64,000 nt of DNA, from assembly GCA_022760475.1 (NCBI GenBank), contig JALEFZ010000020.1, positions 186,001 through 250,000 on the forward strand, written 5' to 3'. Below are positions 9,254 to 17,589 of this stretch, in pieces. The notes beneath the pieces were generated by a model. The model did not search any database. It worked only from the letters and a program-made list of their open reading frames with translations, and had not been told where the DNA came from. Positions within the stretch are counted from its first letter, which is position 1. Every line of letters begins with the position of its first letter. Source of the DNA: Bacteroidia bacterium. GTDB lineage: Bacteria > Bacteroidota > Bacteroidia > J057. The translations under genes were made by a program, and so were the position numbers.

Positions 9254-9273
9254 AACTAACGACCGTTAGTTTG
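9254..9273. promoter_or_regulatory. Palindromic operator candidate upstream of acyl-CoA dehydrogenase gene
   Basis: AAACTAACG and CGTTAGTTT form a perfect 9-bp inverted repeat around AC. Operators of this size and symmetry are typical of TetR-family repressors, several of which control acyl-CoA metabolism. It is 108 bp before the start codon, between the dehydrogenase and the 3' end of the histidine kinase gene; no regulator gene is adjacent. Confidence 0.6.
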
Positions 9274-9340
9274 GGTAGGTTTGGATTTTCCAGATCCACA
9301 TTTGGTGAATCCTGAAGAATGGAGTACCAATTTTAAATTT

Positions 9341-11416
9341 TTATCTAAAGACCAGTCCATTTCCTTCTTTGCCTTTTCCATGGCGGTGAATTTTCTGGAA
9401 AAGATCAAAAGGATCAAATGGTTTAGAGATATACCCATCCATCCCCGCCTCTTCGGCTTCTTTCCTATCCTCTGCGAGCGTTGATGCGGTTAATGCAACA
9501 ATTGGAAGTTCCTCAGGACTTAGCTTCAATTCTTTTCGAATGGCTTTACTGGCTTGTAGGCCGTCCATGACAGGCATATGGATGTCCATCAATACGATAT
9601 CAAACTGTTGTTCTTTTACCCTATCGAAGGCTTCCTGCCCATTGACGGCAAAGGTAGCCTGAATGCCCCATTTGCGTAGGAAACGCTCTACGATCATCCT
9701 ATTCACGGCATTGTCCTCTGCTACAAGAGCCCTAAGCCCTACCAATTCATTTGATTCTAACTTCTGCCTGATGGCCTCATCAGGAGTAGCTTCGTTTTCA
9801 TTGACTGTTTTGAATCTGACTTTGAAAAAGAAGCGTGAACCTTTTCCAACCTCACTTTCTAATTCGATGTTACTTCCCTGCAATTCAAGTAGGTTCTTTG
9901 TAATAGCCAATCCAAGACCCGTACCCCCATAGCGTCTGGTTGTACTTTCATTTGCCTGGGCAAATCTTGAGAATATTTTATCCTGTTTTTCTTTTGGAAT
10001 ACCAATTCCCGTATCCTGAACAGCAAAATAAAGCAGAACCTCTGAGTCCGTTTTCTCCATCAGATCTATTTCCAATACTACTTTACCAGCCTCGGTAAAC
10101 TTTAATGCGTTAGAAATCAGGTTATTCAATACTTGAGAAAGCCTTACTTGATCACCAATGATTCTTTTGGGGACTTGTCTGCCCCATCGCAAATAAAACT
10201 TTACGTTTTTATCCCCTGCTTTGGGCTGAAATGTCCTGTGAATGCCATCGACCAACTCATAGAGGTTATACTCCCTATTTTCAAGGGTAATCTTCCCTGC
10301 CTCAATTTTGGAGTAATCCAGTATATCATTGATCAATGAGAGTAAATTCTCCGCTGAAAAATGGAGGGTTCTAAGCGAATTCAGTTGATCTGGCCGTGGA
10401 TTCTCTTGCATCAGCAAGTGAGACAGGCCAATAACTGCATTCATAGGTGTCCTGATTTCATGGCTCATGGTAGAAAGAAAATCAGATTTAGCTTGACTTG
10501 CTGCCTCAGCCTTCCTTTTTTCTTCAATCATGAGTATTTCAGCCTTCTTTCTTTTGCTGATATCTCTTGAAATGGTTTGGAACTGGGTAAGTACCCCAGT
10601 TTCATTATATATGGGCTTAATACTGCTTTCTACCCAGAAGGTTGATCCGTCTTTTCTTTTTGCCCTAAACTCAAGGTTATCCAGATTGGTGGTATTCCCT
10701 GTGGCTAAAAGAAAGTTCCTTTTCAATCCTGGCCAATCCTCATCATGGATCAACTCACTCAAGGAAAGTTCGACCATCTCTTGGCCTTTATAGCCAAGCA
10801 TCTGACCTGCGGAGGCCGATGCAAAGATGATATCACCATTGGGTTGATGAAGCAGGATCAAATCATTGGTATTTTCAGAGACCAGCCGGAACAGGACTTC
10901 CTTCTCTGCCGCTTCTGCCTTGGCTTGTTTGTAGAGTTTTTTTATCAACAACAATTCATCGAATTGGTTTTCTTTATTTTCCTGTTGGATTTTGGCACTT
11001 AGAAACTTCCCAAAAAATGAGAGGGCTTTAGCAAAGCTATCTCTATCCTCCTCACTTCCAGGCAATTCATCATTTTCTAATCCCAAAATCATTACCAATT
11101 CTTCGCTTAGAGCGATTAGCATAAAGGACCCTATAGGCATGCCATACTCGATTACTGCCCATCTTCCGACAGGTAAACCTTCATATTGCGAAAGGATATC
11201 ATTGAAAAAACCTTCATCCAGTTTGATGGCCTCGCTGGATAGAAACTTCCAACGCCTCTTTCCCAAGAGCTTGCCATCCATGTTTTTGTACCACAATGAA
11301 GCAGACCGAAAACAGGAGATTTCAGAAATGGGTTTAAGGAAACTTTTCGAGATGGTTTGATGATCGTCCTTGAAGTCAAGCATGAGCATGAGTTCCTGGG
11401 CTTTCTCAGCTAACAT
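9341..11416 (-). CDS. Hybrid sensor histidine kinase with PAS and receiver domains
   Basis: A 691-residue cytoplasmic-looking sensor kinase with no clear membrane segment. The ATG at 11414-11416 follows an AAAGG sequence and is preferred over a TTG 25 codons upstream. Order: an N-terminal region (about 1-160) without recognised motifs, possibly GAF-like; a PAS/PAC domain (about 175-300; FASASAGQMLGYKG, FQTISRDISKRK); HisKA with the phosphoacceptor in SHEIRTPMNAVIG; HATPase_c with DTGIGIPKEK and GGTGLGLAITKNLL; and a C-terminal receiver with phosphoacceptor Asp in VLMDIHMPVMDG and Lys in GYISKPFD. The signal and the output are unknown, as no regulator gene sits beside it. Confidence 0.9.
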   Translation of the reverse strand: MLAEKAQELMLMLDFKDDHQTISKSFLKPISEISCFRSASLWYKNMDGKLLGKRRWKFLSSEAIKLDEGFFNDILSQYEGLPVGRWAVIEYGMPIGSFMLIALSEELVMILGLENDELPGSEEDRDSFAKALSFFGKFLSAKIQQENKENQFDELLLIKKLYKQAKAEAAEKEVLFRLVSENTNDLILLHQPNGDIIFASASAGQMLGYKGQEMVELSLSELIHDEDWPGLKRNFLLATGNTTNLDNLEFRAKRKDGSTFWVESSIKPIYNETGVLTQFQTISRDISKRKKAEILMIEEKRKAEAASQAKSDFLSTMSHEIRTPMNAVIGLSHLLMQENPRPDQLNSLRTLHFSAENLLSLINDILDYSKIEAGKITLENREYNLYELVDGIHRTFQPKAGDKNVKFYLRWGRQVPKRIIGDQVRLSQVLNNLISNALKFTEAGKVVLEIDLMEKTDSEVLLYFAVQDTGIGIPKEKQDKIFSRFAQANESTTRRYGGTGLGLAITKNLLELQGSNIELESEVGKGSRFFFKVRFKTVNENEATPDEAIRQKLESNELVGLRALVAEDNAVNRMIVERFLRKWGIQATFAVNGQEAFDRVKEQQFDIVLMDIHMPVMDGLQASKAIRKELKLSPEELPIVALTASTLAEDRKEAEEAGMDGYISKPFDPFDLFQKIHRHGKGKEGNGLVFR

Positions 11417-11816
11417 TAAATTACCTTTGTTCGGCGATATATTTTCCAAAATTGGATTACTTGAGATTCGATATTTAATTACTCCGAGCAATTAGGGCGG
11501 ACACTCGTGCTTTTCTATGAGCAATTATCTCAAGTTTTTTTGATATTTCCCGTCCATTCAAGAGGCAAATCATAACATTACAACCCTAAAGATATTTAAC
11601 AGCCATACATTTCAACAATCATAACAAATTGCCCAGATTCTTTCACCAAATGGCAAAAAGCAGGTATTAGCTGTTAAGTTCTGGTAGAGAAGGATTGTAA
11701 CAACAATATTATTGGATCTCGTAAGCTTCAACGACTGTTCAATTCCCCGTAAAACTTACATATGAAAATCTATATTTGTTTTATTCGTTTGAAATCCTCC
11801 CAAAATACATCTCAAG
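11417..11816. other. Intergenic region without a recognised gene
   Basis: About 400 bp of AT-rich DNA upstream of the hybrid kinase gene and downstream of the phosphatase gene. It should contain the kinase promoter. No RNA gene, repeat or strong hairpin was seen. Confidence 0.5.
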
Positions 11817-12473
11817 TCAATAGTGACCAATAAACTCTGTGCCTCTTAAGTGGGCATGATCATTTACCCTTTCTACAAACCACTGCCCTTCAGACCAGTA
11901 AACAGTAGAAATTGAGGTATTGTAAGTTACAATTTGGCGGGTGATGAAGGCATCAGCTCTGGTAAGTTCTCCAATGAGAGACCTGATGGCAAAGCCATGT
12001 GAAAAAGCAGCAATTGAACTGCTCTCCTCCTTGTCCTTCCAGTTCTGGACCTCTTTCTCCAACCACCCCAGCATTCTTTGCCTGACATCACGCTGAGACT
12101 CGCCTGAAGGCGGCTTAAAATCCAGCGGGCTTTTCATGATTTCTTCCCTTACTTGCTCAGAAAAAACCTCCTGCCTGAGGGAGCCTTCCCAGTCTCCTTG
12201 GGACAATTCAGCCAATTCGGGATCTTCAACCCAATCCAACTGATCCACCTCCAGGTAAGCAAGTGCTATTTTCGCAGTTTCCTTTGCCCTGACCGCATCT
12301 GAGGTATAGATACCATCAAACCGGATTCCATCCTCTTTCAATCTTTGACCTAGTAATCTTGCTTGCTCCTCTCCCCTTTCGGTCAAGGGCAGGTGAGAAG
12401 ATCGCCCTCCTACAAGGTGATTGTTGACATTACCAAGGCTCTCAGCGTGGCGGATGAAATGGACAGTTATCAT
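11817..12473 (-). CDS. Histidine phosphatase family protein (phosphoglycerate-mutase-like)
   Basis: A 218-residue member of the histidine phosphatase (branch 1) superfamily. The phosphoacceptor histidine lies in the opening motif FIRHAES (about residue 9); the second conserved Arg is in SDAVRAKETA, the acid in ELAELSQGDWEG, and the second His in AFSHGFAIRSL. Broad-specificity phosphatases such as PhoE/CobC and true phosphoglycerate mutases share this pattern, so the substrate cannot be named. The start is ATG at 12471-12473. It appears to be transcribed alone. Confidence 0.85.
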   Translation of the reverse strand: MITVHFIRHAESLGNVNNHLVGGRSSHLPLTERGEEQARLLGQRLKEDGIRFDGIYTSDAVRAKETAKIALAYLEVDQLDWVEDPELAELSQGDWEGSLRQEVFSEQVREEIMKSPLDFKPPSGESQRDVRQRMLGWLEKEVQNWKDKEESSSIAAFSHGFAIRSLIGELTRADAFITRQIVTYNTSISTVYWSEGQWFVERVNDHAHLRGTEFIGHY

Positions 12474-12777
12474 GTAAATTTTTCCTTTATTCAGCCCGAA
12501 AATGTTTCAATTTATCCCTCCGTCCAAAAATAATTCAGAATTTCACATTGGGTTAAAATAATTCTTGAGCATTTTCCGAATCCAGCAAAGAAGCACCTAA
12601 GTAGCGATTCTAATTTCCTTGATTTGTACTGAAAATGCTGTTTAAAAAAGCGTTGATATCTTGGTAAAAGGTATTTGTTTTCATATAAGTGGCTTCATAA
12701 TTTCGTTAGCTATATGAGCCATTTTTCGTAGGCTCAGGATCAATCTACATTTCTTCCCCATTTACCCTTTGACCTTT
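12474..12777. other. Divergent intergenic region upstream of polA
   Basis: A 304-bp spacer between the phosphatase gene and polA. It contains the polA promoter candidate (12674-12705) and a small hairpin, TGAGCC paired with GGCTCA around 12715-12736, in the presumed leader. Nothing else was recognised. Confidence 0.5.
12674..12705 (+). promoter_or_regulatory. Bacteroidota-type promoter candidate for polA
   Basis: TTTG at 12674-12677 (-33 element) and TAATTTCG at 12698-12705 (one mismatch to TAnnTTTG) are 20 nt apart, which fits the Bacteroidota sigma consensus. It gives a leader of roughly 65 nt. Confidence 0.45.
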
Positions 12778-15555
12778 ATGGCTAAAAACAAAGTATTTCT
12801 ACTCGACGCCATGGCCCTTCTCTACAGGGCTCACTTTGCCTTTATCAAAAATCCAAGGATCACTTCCAACGGCCTGAATACCTCTGCCATTTTTGGTTTT
12901 ACCAATACCCTGCTAGAAATCATTAATAAGGAGGAACCAACCCATCTGGCAGTTGCCTTTGATGTTGGATCAAATACCTTTCGCCACAAGGATTTTCCTG
13001 AATACAAGGCCAATAGGGAAGAGATGCCTGAAGACCTGCGTAAAGCCATTCCATATGCAAAAAAACTTCTTGAAGTTTTGAAAATTCCTGCTTTGGGAAT
13101 CGAAGAATACGAGGCAGATGATATTATTGGAACCATTTCTCATCACATAGACCCGGAAGAATTTGAAGTCTATATGGTAACTCCTGATAAAGACTATGCC
13201 CAATTGGTTAAGGAGAACGTGTTCCTTTACAAACCCAAATACAGAGGAGGTGGATTTGATGTATTAGGTGCTGCTGAAGTAGAAGAAAGCATGGGAATCC
13301 CGCCTTCCCAGGTCATTGATTTTCTGGGTTTGAAGGGTGATTCTGTTGATAATATTCCTGGTATCCCAAAAATTGGAGACAAGACTGCCATCTCACTTTT
13401 GAAAGAATATGGTTCGGTTGAGACAATCATTGAACAAGCAGAGCATATCAAGAAAAAGTCTATTCGAGAGTCCATCATTGCTAATAAAGAACAAGGGTTG
13501 CTCTCAAAAAAATTGGCTACCATCCACCTGGATGTGCCCATAGATTGGTCTCCTGAGATGCTCAAACTTGAACACTGCGACCTGGAAGAGCTATTAATAT
13601 TGGTGAAAGAATTAGAATTCAAGACTACTGCCCAAAGAATTCTGAATTCCAAGTTGAATCCTGCCAGACCTGACCAGCAAAGAGACCTATTTGGAAATGC
13701 TGTAGGTGAAGGCGCGACATTCGATATTCCCTCGGACTCCTCCAATTTTGAGTCGACAGAGCAGAAATACGAGCTTTTTAGCGATAAGGCTGCTCGTACA
13801 GCCTTTATAAAAAGGGCAAAGGAAGCAGGTTTGCTTTGTTTTGATACAGAAACCACAAGCCTTGATGCCTTACAGGCAGAACTTGTAGGTGCTTCTTTCA
13901 GCATCAAAGCTGGCGAAGCCTATTTCCTGCATTTCCCTGTGGAGATGGCGAGAGAGGAAGTCATAGAGATCCTGAAAGAATTTGAGGAAGTCTTCCATGA
14001 TAAATCAATTGTAAAGATTGGGCAGAACCTGAAGTATGACCTATTGGTACTGAAAACCTACGGCATTGAAGTCGAGGGTCCCTTCTTTGACACCATGCTA
14101 GCCCACTACATCATTGAGCCTGGAGGTAAGCATGGCATGGATGCCATGTCTGAGCAGCTATTGAATTACAAGCCCATTTCTATAGAAAGCCTGATTGGCA
14201 AAAAGGGAAAAAAACAGAAGAGCATGAGGGATGTCGAAATTGAACCCCTTGTAAAGTATGCTTGTGAAGATGCAGACATTACCCTGAGGCTGTACGAAAA
14301 ACTGCATTCAGGTGTAAAGGACATTAAGGTATTTGAAGAAATAGAACAGCCTTTGATGCCGGTTCTGACTGCGATGGAGACCGAGGGAGTAAGGTTGGAC
14401 ACTGAGTTTCTTGGGGAATATTCCGTCGAATTGGAAAAAAGGATGGAAATTCTGGAAAATGAGATCTACGAATTGGCGGGAGAGAAATTCAATATAAAAT
14501 CGCCTAAACAACTAGGAACCATCCTGTTTGACAAACTTGAACTTGGTAAGGGGAAAAAACAGAAAAAGACAAAGACTGGCCAGTATGTCACCAACGAACA
14601 GGAGCTTACCAACCTTAGCTATGCCAATGAATTGCCTGCGAAAGTATTGGCCTATCGTGGGGTAACCAAGCTAAAATCTACCTATGTGGATGCCCTTCCC
14701 AAAATGATTAACCCAAATACGGGTCATATCCATACTTCTTTCCGCCAATCCGTGGCCGTAACAGGTCGACTTTCATCAGACAATCCAAACCTTCAAAACA
14801 TACCTATCAAAACCAGTGATGGCAGAGAGGTTAGGAAAGCATTTATTCCCAGGAATGAAGACTTCGTACTCTTGTCTGCTGACTACTCCCAGGTTGAGCT
14901 CAGACTCATGGCAGCCATGTCAGGTGATGAAGCTATGATTGCAGCCTTCCAAAATAAGGAAGATATTCACAGGGCAACTGCCGCCAAAGTTTTTGGCTTG
15001 GCACCTGAAGAGATTACGACCCAGCAGCGTTCGTATGCGAAGCAGGTAAACTTTGGGATTATCTATGGAATCTCAGCATTTGGCCTTAGCCAAAGGATTG
15101 GCATTTCCAGATCAGAGGCGAAAGAGATCATAGAAAATTACTTTTCTCAGTATGCTGGAGTAAAGGCATATATGGACAAGGCGGTTGAGGATGCAAAAAT
15201 CAAGGGGTATGTCGAGACCCTCTTTGGCAGGAAGCGATACCTTGCGGACATCAACAGCAAAAATGCAACTGTCCGAGGCTTCGCAGAAAGAAATGCCATC
15301 AACTCACCCATCCAGGGTACGGCGGCAGACATTGTCAAAATCGCTATGATCAGCATTCAGGATGCCATGCTTGCCGAACAAATGAAGTCAAAAATGATCC
15401 TTCAGGTTCATGACGAATTGGTTTTTGATGTTCACAAAAGCGAAGTTGATCAGGTAAAAGAAATGGTTAGGAAATACATGATGGGAGCAGCAGACCTCTC
15501 TGTACCCTTGGAGGTTGAGATGGGTACTGGCATGAATTGGTTGGAAGCTCACTAA
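12778..15555 (+). CDS. polA: DNA polymerase I
   Basis: A 925-residue three-domain polymerase for Okazaki-fragment processing and repair. The ATG at 12778 is used; a TTG three codons earlier is unlikely. The 5'-3' exonuclease domain (about 1-290) has FLLDAMALLYRAHFAF, EYEADDIIGT and GLKGDSVDNIPG. The 3'-5' proofreading domain (about 335-510) is complete, with CFDTETTSLD, QNLKYDL and YACEDADIT holding the acidic metal ligands. The polymerase domain has LSADYSQVELRLMA (motif A), the O-helix RSYAKQVNFGIIYG and QVHDELVFDV (motif C). Unlike Taq polymerase, proofreading should be active. It stands alone. Confidence 0.97.
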   Translation: MAKNKVFLLDAMALLYRAHFAFIKNPRITSNGLNTSAIFGFTNTLLEIINKEEPTHLAVAFDVGSNTFRHKDFPEYKANREEMPEDLRKAIPYAKKLLEVLKIPALGIEEYEADDIIGTISHHIDPEEFEVYMVTPDKDYAQLVKENVFLYKPKYRGGGFDVLGAAEVEESMGIPPSQVIDFLGLKGDSVDNIPGIPKIGDKTAISLLKEYGSVETIIEQAEHIKKKSIRESIIANKEQGLLSKKLATIHLDVPIDWSPEMLKLEHCDLEELLILVKELEFKTTAQRILNSKLNPARPDQQRDLFGNAVGEGATFDIPSDSSNFESTEQKYELFSDKAARTAFIKRAKEAGLLCFDTETTSLDALQAELVGASFSIKAGEAYFLHFPVEMAREEVIEILKEFEEVFHDKSIVKIGQNLKYDLLVLKTYGIEVEGPFFDTMLAHYIIEPGGKHGMDAMSEQLLNYKPISIESLIGKKGKKQKSMRDVEIEPLVKYACEDADITLRLYEKLHSGVKDIKVFEEIEQPLMPVLTAMETEGVRLDTEFLGEYSVELEKRMEILENEIYELAGEKFNIKSPKQLGTILFDKLELGKGKKQKKTKTGQYVTNEQELTNLSYANELPAKVLAYRGVTKLKSTYVDALPKMINPNTGHIHTSFRQSVAVTGRLSSDNPNLQNIPIKTSDGREVRKAFIPRNEDFVLLSADYSQVELRLMAAMSGDEAMIAAFQNKEDIHRATAAKVFGLAPEEITTQQRSYAKQVNFGIIYGISAFGLSQRIGISRSEAKEIIENYFSQYAGVKAYMDKAVEDAKIKGYVETLFGRKRYLADINSKNATVRGFAERNAINSPIQGTAADIVKIAMISIQDAMLAEQMKSKMILQVHDELVFDVHKSEVDQVKEMVRKYMMGAADLSVPLEVEMGTGMNWLEAH

Positions 15556-15682
15556 GCAAGAAATGTCGGCTTACAAACAAAAAGACCCTTAATTGGATAG
15601 GTTAACATTTCCTTGACATCCGAAGTCAAAAGTTCTTCCGTATTTCGGAAAAACAATCTTCGCCATATAGAGTCATGTGACT

Positions 15683-16192
15683 ATGAAAAACCTGCCCATA
15701 ATTCTGCTAGCCATCCTGACAGGCCTAATCATGGCCTGTACTCCAACACGTACCAAGGTACCAAAAGGGGACATTAACTACGAGCTGGTAAAGAGCCAAG
15801 AAGAATGGAAAAGCCTTCTTTCTCCGCAACAATTCAGGGTTTTAAGAGGCCATGGGACGGAGAGGGCATTTTCGGGAGCTTTTTGGGATCACAAAAATGA
15901 GGGAACCTATATATGTGCTGCATGTAATTTGCCATTATTTAGTTCAGATACAAAATTCAAATCGGGGACCGGATGGCCCAGCTATTACCAGCCTATTGAC
16001 TCTGCTTCTGTGGGCTCAACCATAGATCGTTCATATGGAATGACCAGAATCGAAGTACATTGCAACCGATGCGGAGGGCACTTGGGACATGTATTCCGAG
16101 ATGGTCCCAGACCGACAGGGCTAAGGTATTGCATTAACTCAGTTTCGCTGGATTTTGTACCCAAAGGTGAAGAGATAAGTTTGAAGTACTAA
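15683..16192 (+). CDS. msrB: Peptide-methionine (R)-S-oxide reductase, lipoprotein form
   Basis: A 169-residue MsrB that reduces methionine-R-sulfoxide in proteins. The N-terminus is a lipoprotein signal: a hydrophobic core ([14 protein letters not shown]) ending at Cys in LIMAC, so the enzyme is probably anchored in the cell envelope and repairs exported proteins. The MsrB domain includes [14 protein letters not shown] and [12 protein letters not shown] (the four zinc-binding cysteines), [10 protein letters not shown], and the catalytic Cys in [11 protein letters not shown]. The ATG at 15683 is preferred to a GTG two codons upstream. A strong terminator follows. No MsrA gene is adjacent. Confidence 0.93.
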   Translation: MKNLPIILLAILTGLIMACTPTRTKVPKGDINYELVKSQEEWKSLLSPQQFRVLRGHGTERAFSGAFWDHKNEGTYICAACNLPLFSSDTKFKSGTGWPSYYQPIDSASVGSTIDRSYGMTRIEVHCNRCGGHLGHVFRDGPRPTGLRYCINSVSLDFVPKGEEISLKY

Positions 16193-16196
16193 AAGT

Positions 16197-16219
16197 GGGG
16201 CTCTTTCGAGCCCTCTTTT
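16197..16219 (+). terminator. Terminator after msrB
   Basis: GGGCTC, loop TTTC and GAGCCC form a perfect stem followed by TCTTTTA, starting 5 bp after the msrB stop codon. Confidence 0.85.
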
Positions 16220-16388
16220 ATCTCCCGTGATTGAGGTCTTGCAAGATTTCAGAATCCGAAATTGTAAAATTTATATCCTTGGCTTTTTTCTTTTTACCCT
16301 TTGCAGCGATACTAGATATCCATATCCTTATGCTGCTTAAAAGCCTACTTTCCTGGCTTGCGCTGTGAAAATTTGTTGTCTTAAACAT
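16218..16388 (-). CDS. Small basic hypothetical protein
   Basis: A 56-residue reading frame starting at the ATG 16386-16388. It has an amphipathic helix-like segment (LLSSIRIWISSIAAKG), a lysine cluster (KGKKKKAKD) and ends DLNHGR. No family was recognised. It converges on msrB and abuts its terminator; the divergent neighbour is the HNH module. Composition looks coding-like but the evidence is thin. Confidence 0.35.
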   Translation of the reverse strand: MFKTTNFHSASQESRLLSSIRIWISSIAAKGKKKKAKDINFTISDSEILQDLNHGR

Positions 16389-16544
16389 GGTAGTTAAGTT
16401 TTGTGGTTCTCTGATTTTACAGTCGAAAACTTTTGCCACTCACCACCTTTTGGAGGCCGTGATTATTTTTTCAGAAAAAAATCAACAAATCGAGTTATTG
16501 TCCGTAAATTATAAGCTAGGAAAAACAATAGACGTAACCCGATT

Positions 16545-16793
16545 ATGAGTAGAGCTGAAAAGAAAGCATATCAGGAATTTGTTGACTTGCTTTCGGACAA
16601 TCCTTCTTCAGCGAAGATACTTCGCTTTCGTCCATCGGAGGAGATTGAAGAGAGGGTGTTCGATCTGATTGATAAAAGCAAAAACGAAGGCCTGAGTGAA
16701 TCTGAAAAAGAGGAGTTGATTGGATTTCGCTCATTGGAGCATGTCGTCAGAATGCTCAAAGCCAAAGCAAGAGAAAAACTCAGCCTGGCTTAA
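16545..16793 (+). CDS. Small helical protein coupled to HNH endonuclease
   Basis: An 82-residue acidic-basic helical protein: a first part with PSSAKILRFRPSEEIEERV, then SESEKEELIGFRSLEHVVRM and a basic tail KAKAREKL. From memory, proteins with a closing pattern like this are often encoded directly before a stand-alone HNH nuclease; the function is not known. Its stop codon overlaps the next start as TAATG, which implies translational coupling and suggests that the two products act together. No signal peptide or membrane segment. An accessory or antitoxin-like role is possible but is speculation. Confidence 0.75.
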   Translation: MSRAEKKAYQEFVDLLSDNPSSAKILRFRPSEEIEERVFDLIDKSKNEGLSESEKEELIGFRSLEHVVRMLKAKAREKLSLA

Positions 16794-17257
16794 TGAGTCG
16801 TCCAAGGATCTCCAAAAAAGACCGAGAATTTGTAAAAGAACAGGCAAACTTTACCTGTGAGTATTGCCTCCTCCATCAGGAGGATGCATTCTTTACTTTC
16901 CATATCGATCATATCATTAGCCTGAAACATGGCGGAAGTAATAGCAGAGAAAATTTCTGCCTGGCATGTCTGTATTGCAACCTCAACAAAGGAAGCAATG
17001 TAGGGACAGTTTTGCCACCCGGAGACAGATTTCTTCCCCTCTACCACCCACGAAAACAAAGGTGGTCTGATCATTTTTCTATCGAAGACATTCTCATTAA
17101 ACCCCTTAGTGAGATTGGAGAAGCGACGATAAAGGTACTTGACTTCAACCATGAGGACAGGCTCCGAGAGCGAGAGTTGTTGTTAAAACTTGGTAGATAC
17201 CCCAGCAAAGAATCCCTTGTCTATTTACAAAATCAGGTAAAAACTCTGATCAAATAG
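16793..17257 (+). CDS. HNH endonuclease family protein
   Basis: A 154-residue HNH nuclease. The core shows CEYCLLHQ (first zinc-type Cys pair), FHIDHIISLKHGGSNSRENFCLACLYCNLNKGSN, in which the His-Ile-Asp-His, the Asn and the second Cys pair match the HNH fold, followed by PGDRFLPLYHPRKQRWSDHF, a conserved post-domain segment of this subfamily. It probably nicks or cuts nucleic acid. The start ATG overlaps the stop of the upstream small gene. No methyltransferase, restriction specificity protein, intron or intein is nearby, so it is not evidently a restriction enzyme or a homing nuclease. Confidence 0.88.
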   Translation: MSRPRISKKDREFVKEQANFTCEYCLLHQEDAFFTFHIDHIISLKHGGSNSRENFCLACLYCNLNKGSNVGTVLPPGDRFLPLYHPRKQRWSDHFSIEDILIKPLSEIGEATIKVLDFNHEDRLRERELLLKLGRYPSKESLVYLQNQVKTLIK

Positions 17258-17589
17258 CCATAAAAACAAGGCTGTGTTAAGTTCTTATTCAAAAAACAAT
17301 TCAACTTTCTGAACTTACACCTCTCCTATTTTATTTTGGGCGAAATGCTCATCAAAAGGGTTGATAGTACCATATTTTTTTCCTTAATTGTTATTAAAGA
17401 AAACCCTTACAAGACAAGCCAAATGGGACCAAAATCCCTTAAGGATTTTCTATATTTTTAGAACACGTTAGCCAAGTGATCGGTTCCAGCCTGTATCTTC
17501 AAGCTGGAACTTTTTTCATGCTAAACCCCGTGTTTGGTTTCTAGCAAAGCTCTGATAATCAAATATTTTAGAAATTCAAATAATGAACA
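17258..17589. other. Intergenic region with an isolated terminator
   Basis: 332 bp between the HNH gene and the convergent alcohol dehydrogenase. The only strong element is the plus-strand terminator at 17483-17516, more than 220 bp after the HNH stop codon. A long 3' untranslated region or a small RNA could account for it. Confidence 0.5.
17483..17516 (+). terminator. Intrinsic terminator distal to the HNH gene
   Basis: GTTCCAGC and GCTGGAAC form a perfect 8-bp stem with a 12-nt loop, followed by six T. Confidence 0.85.
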
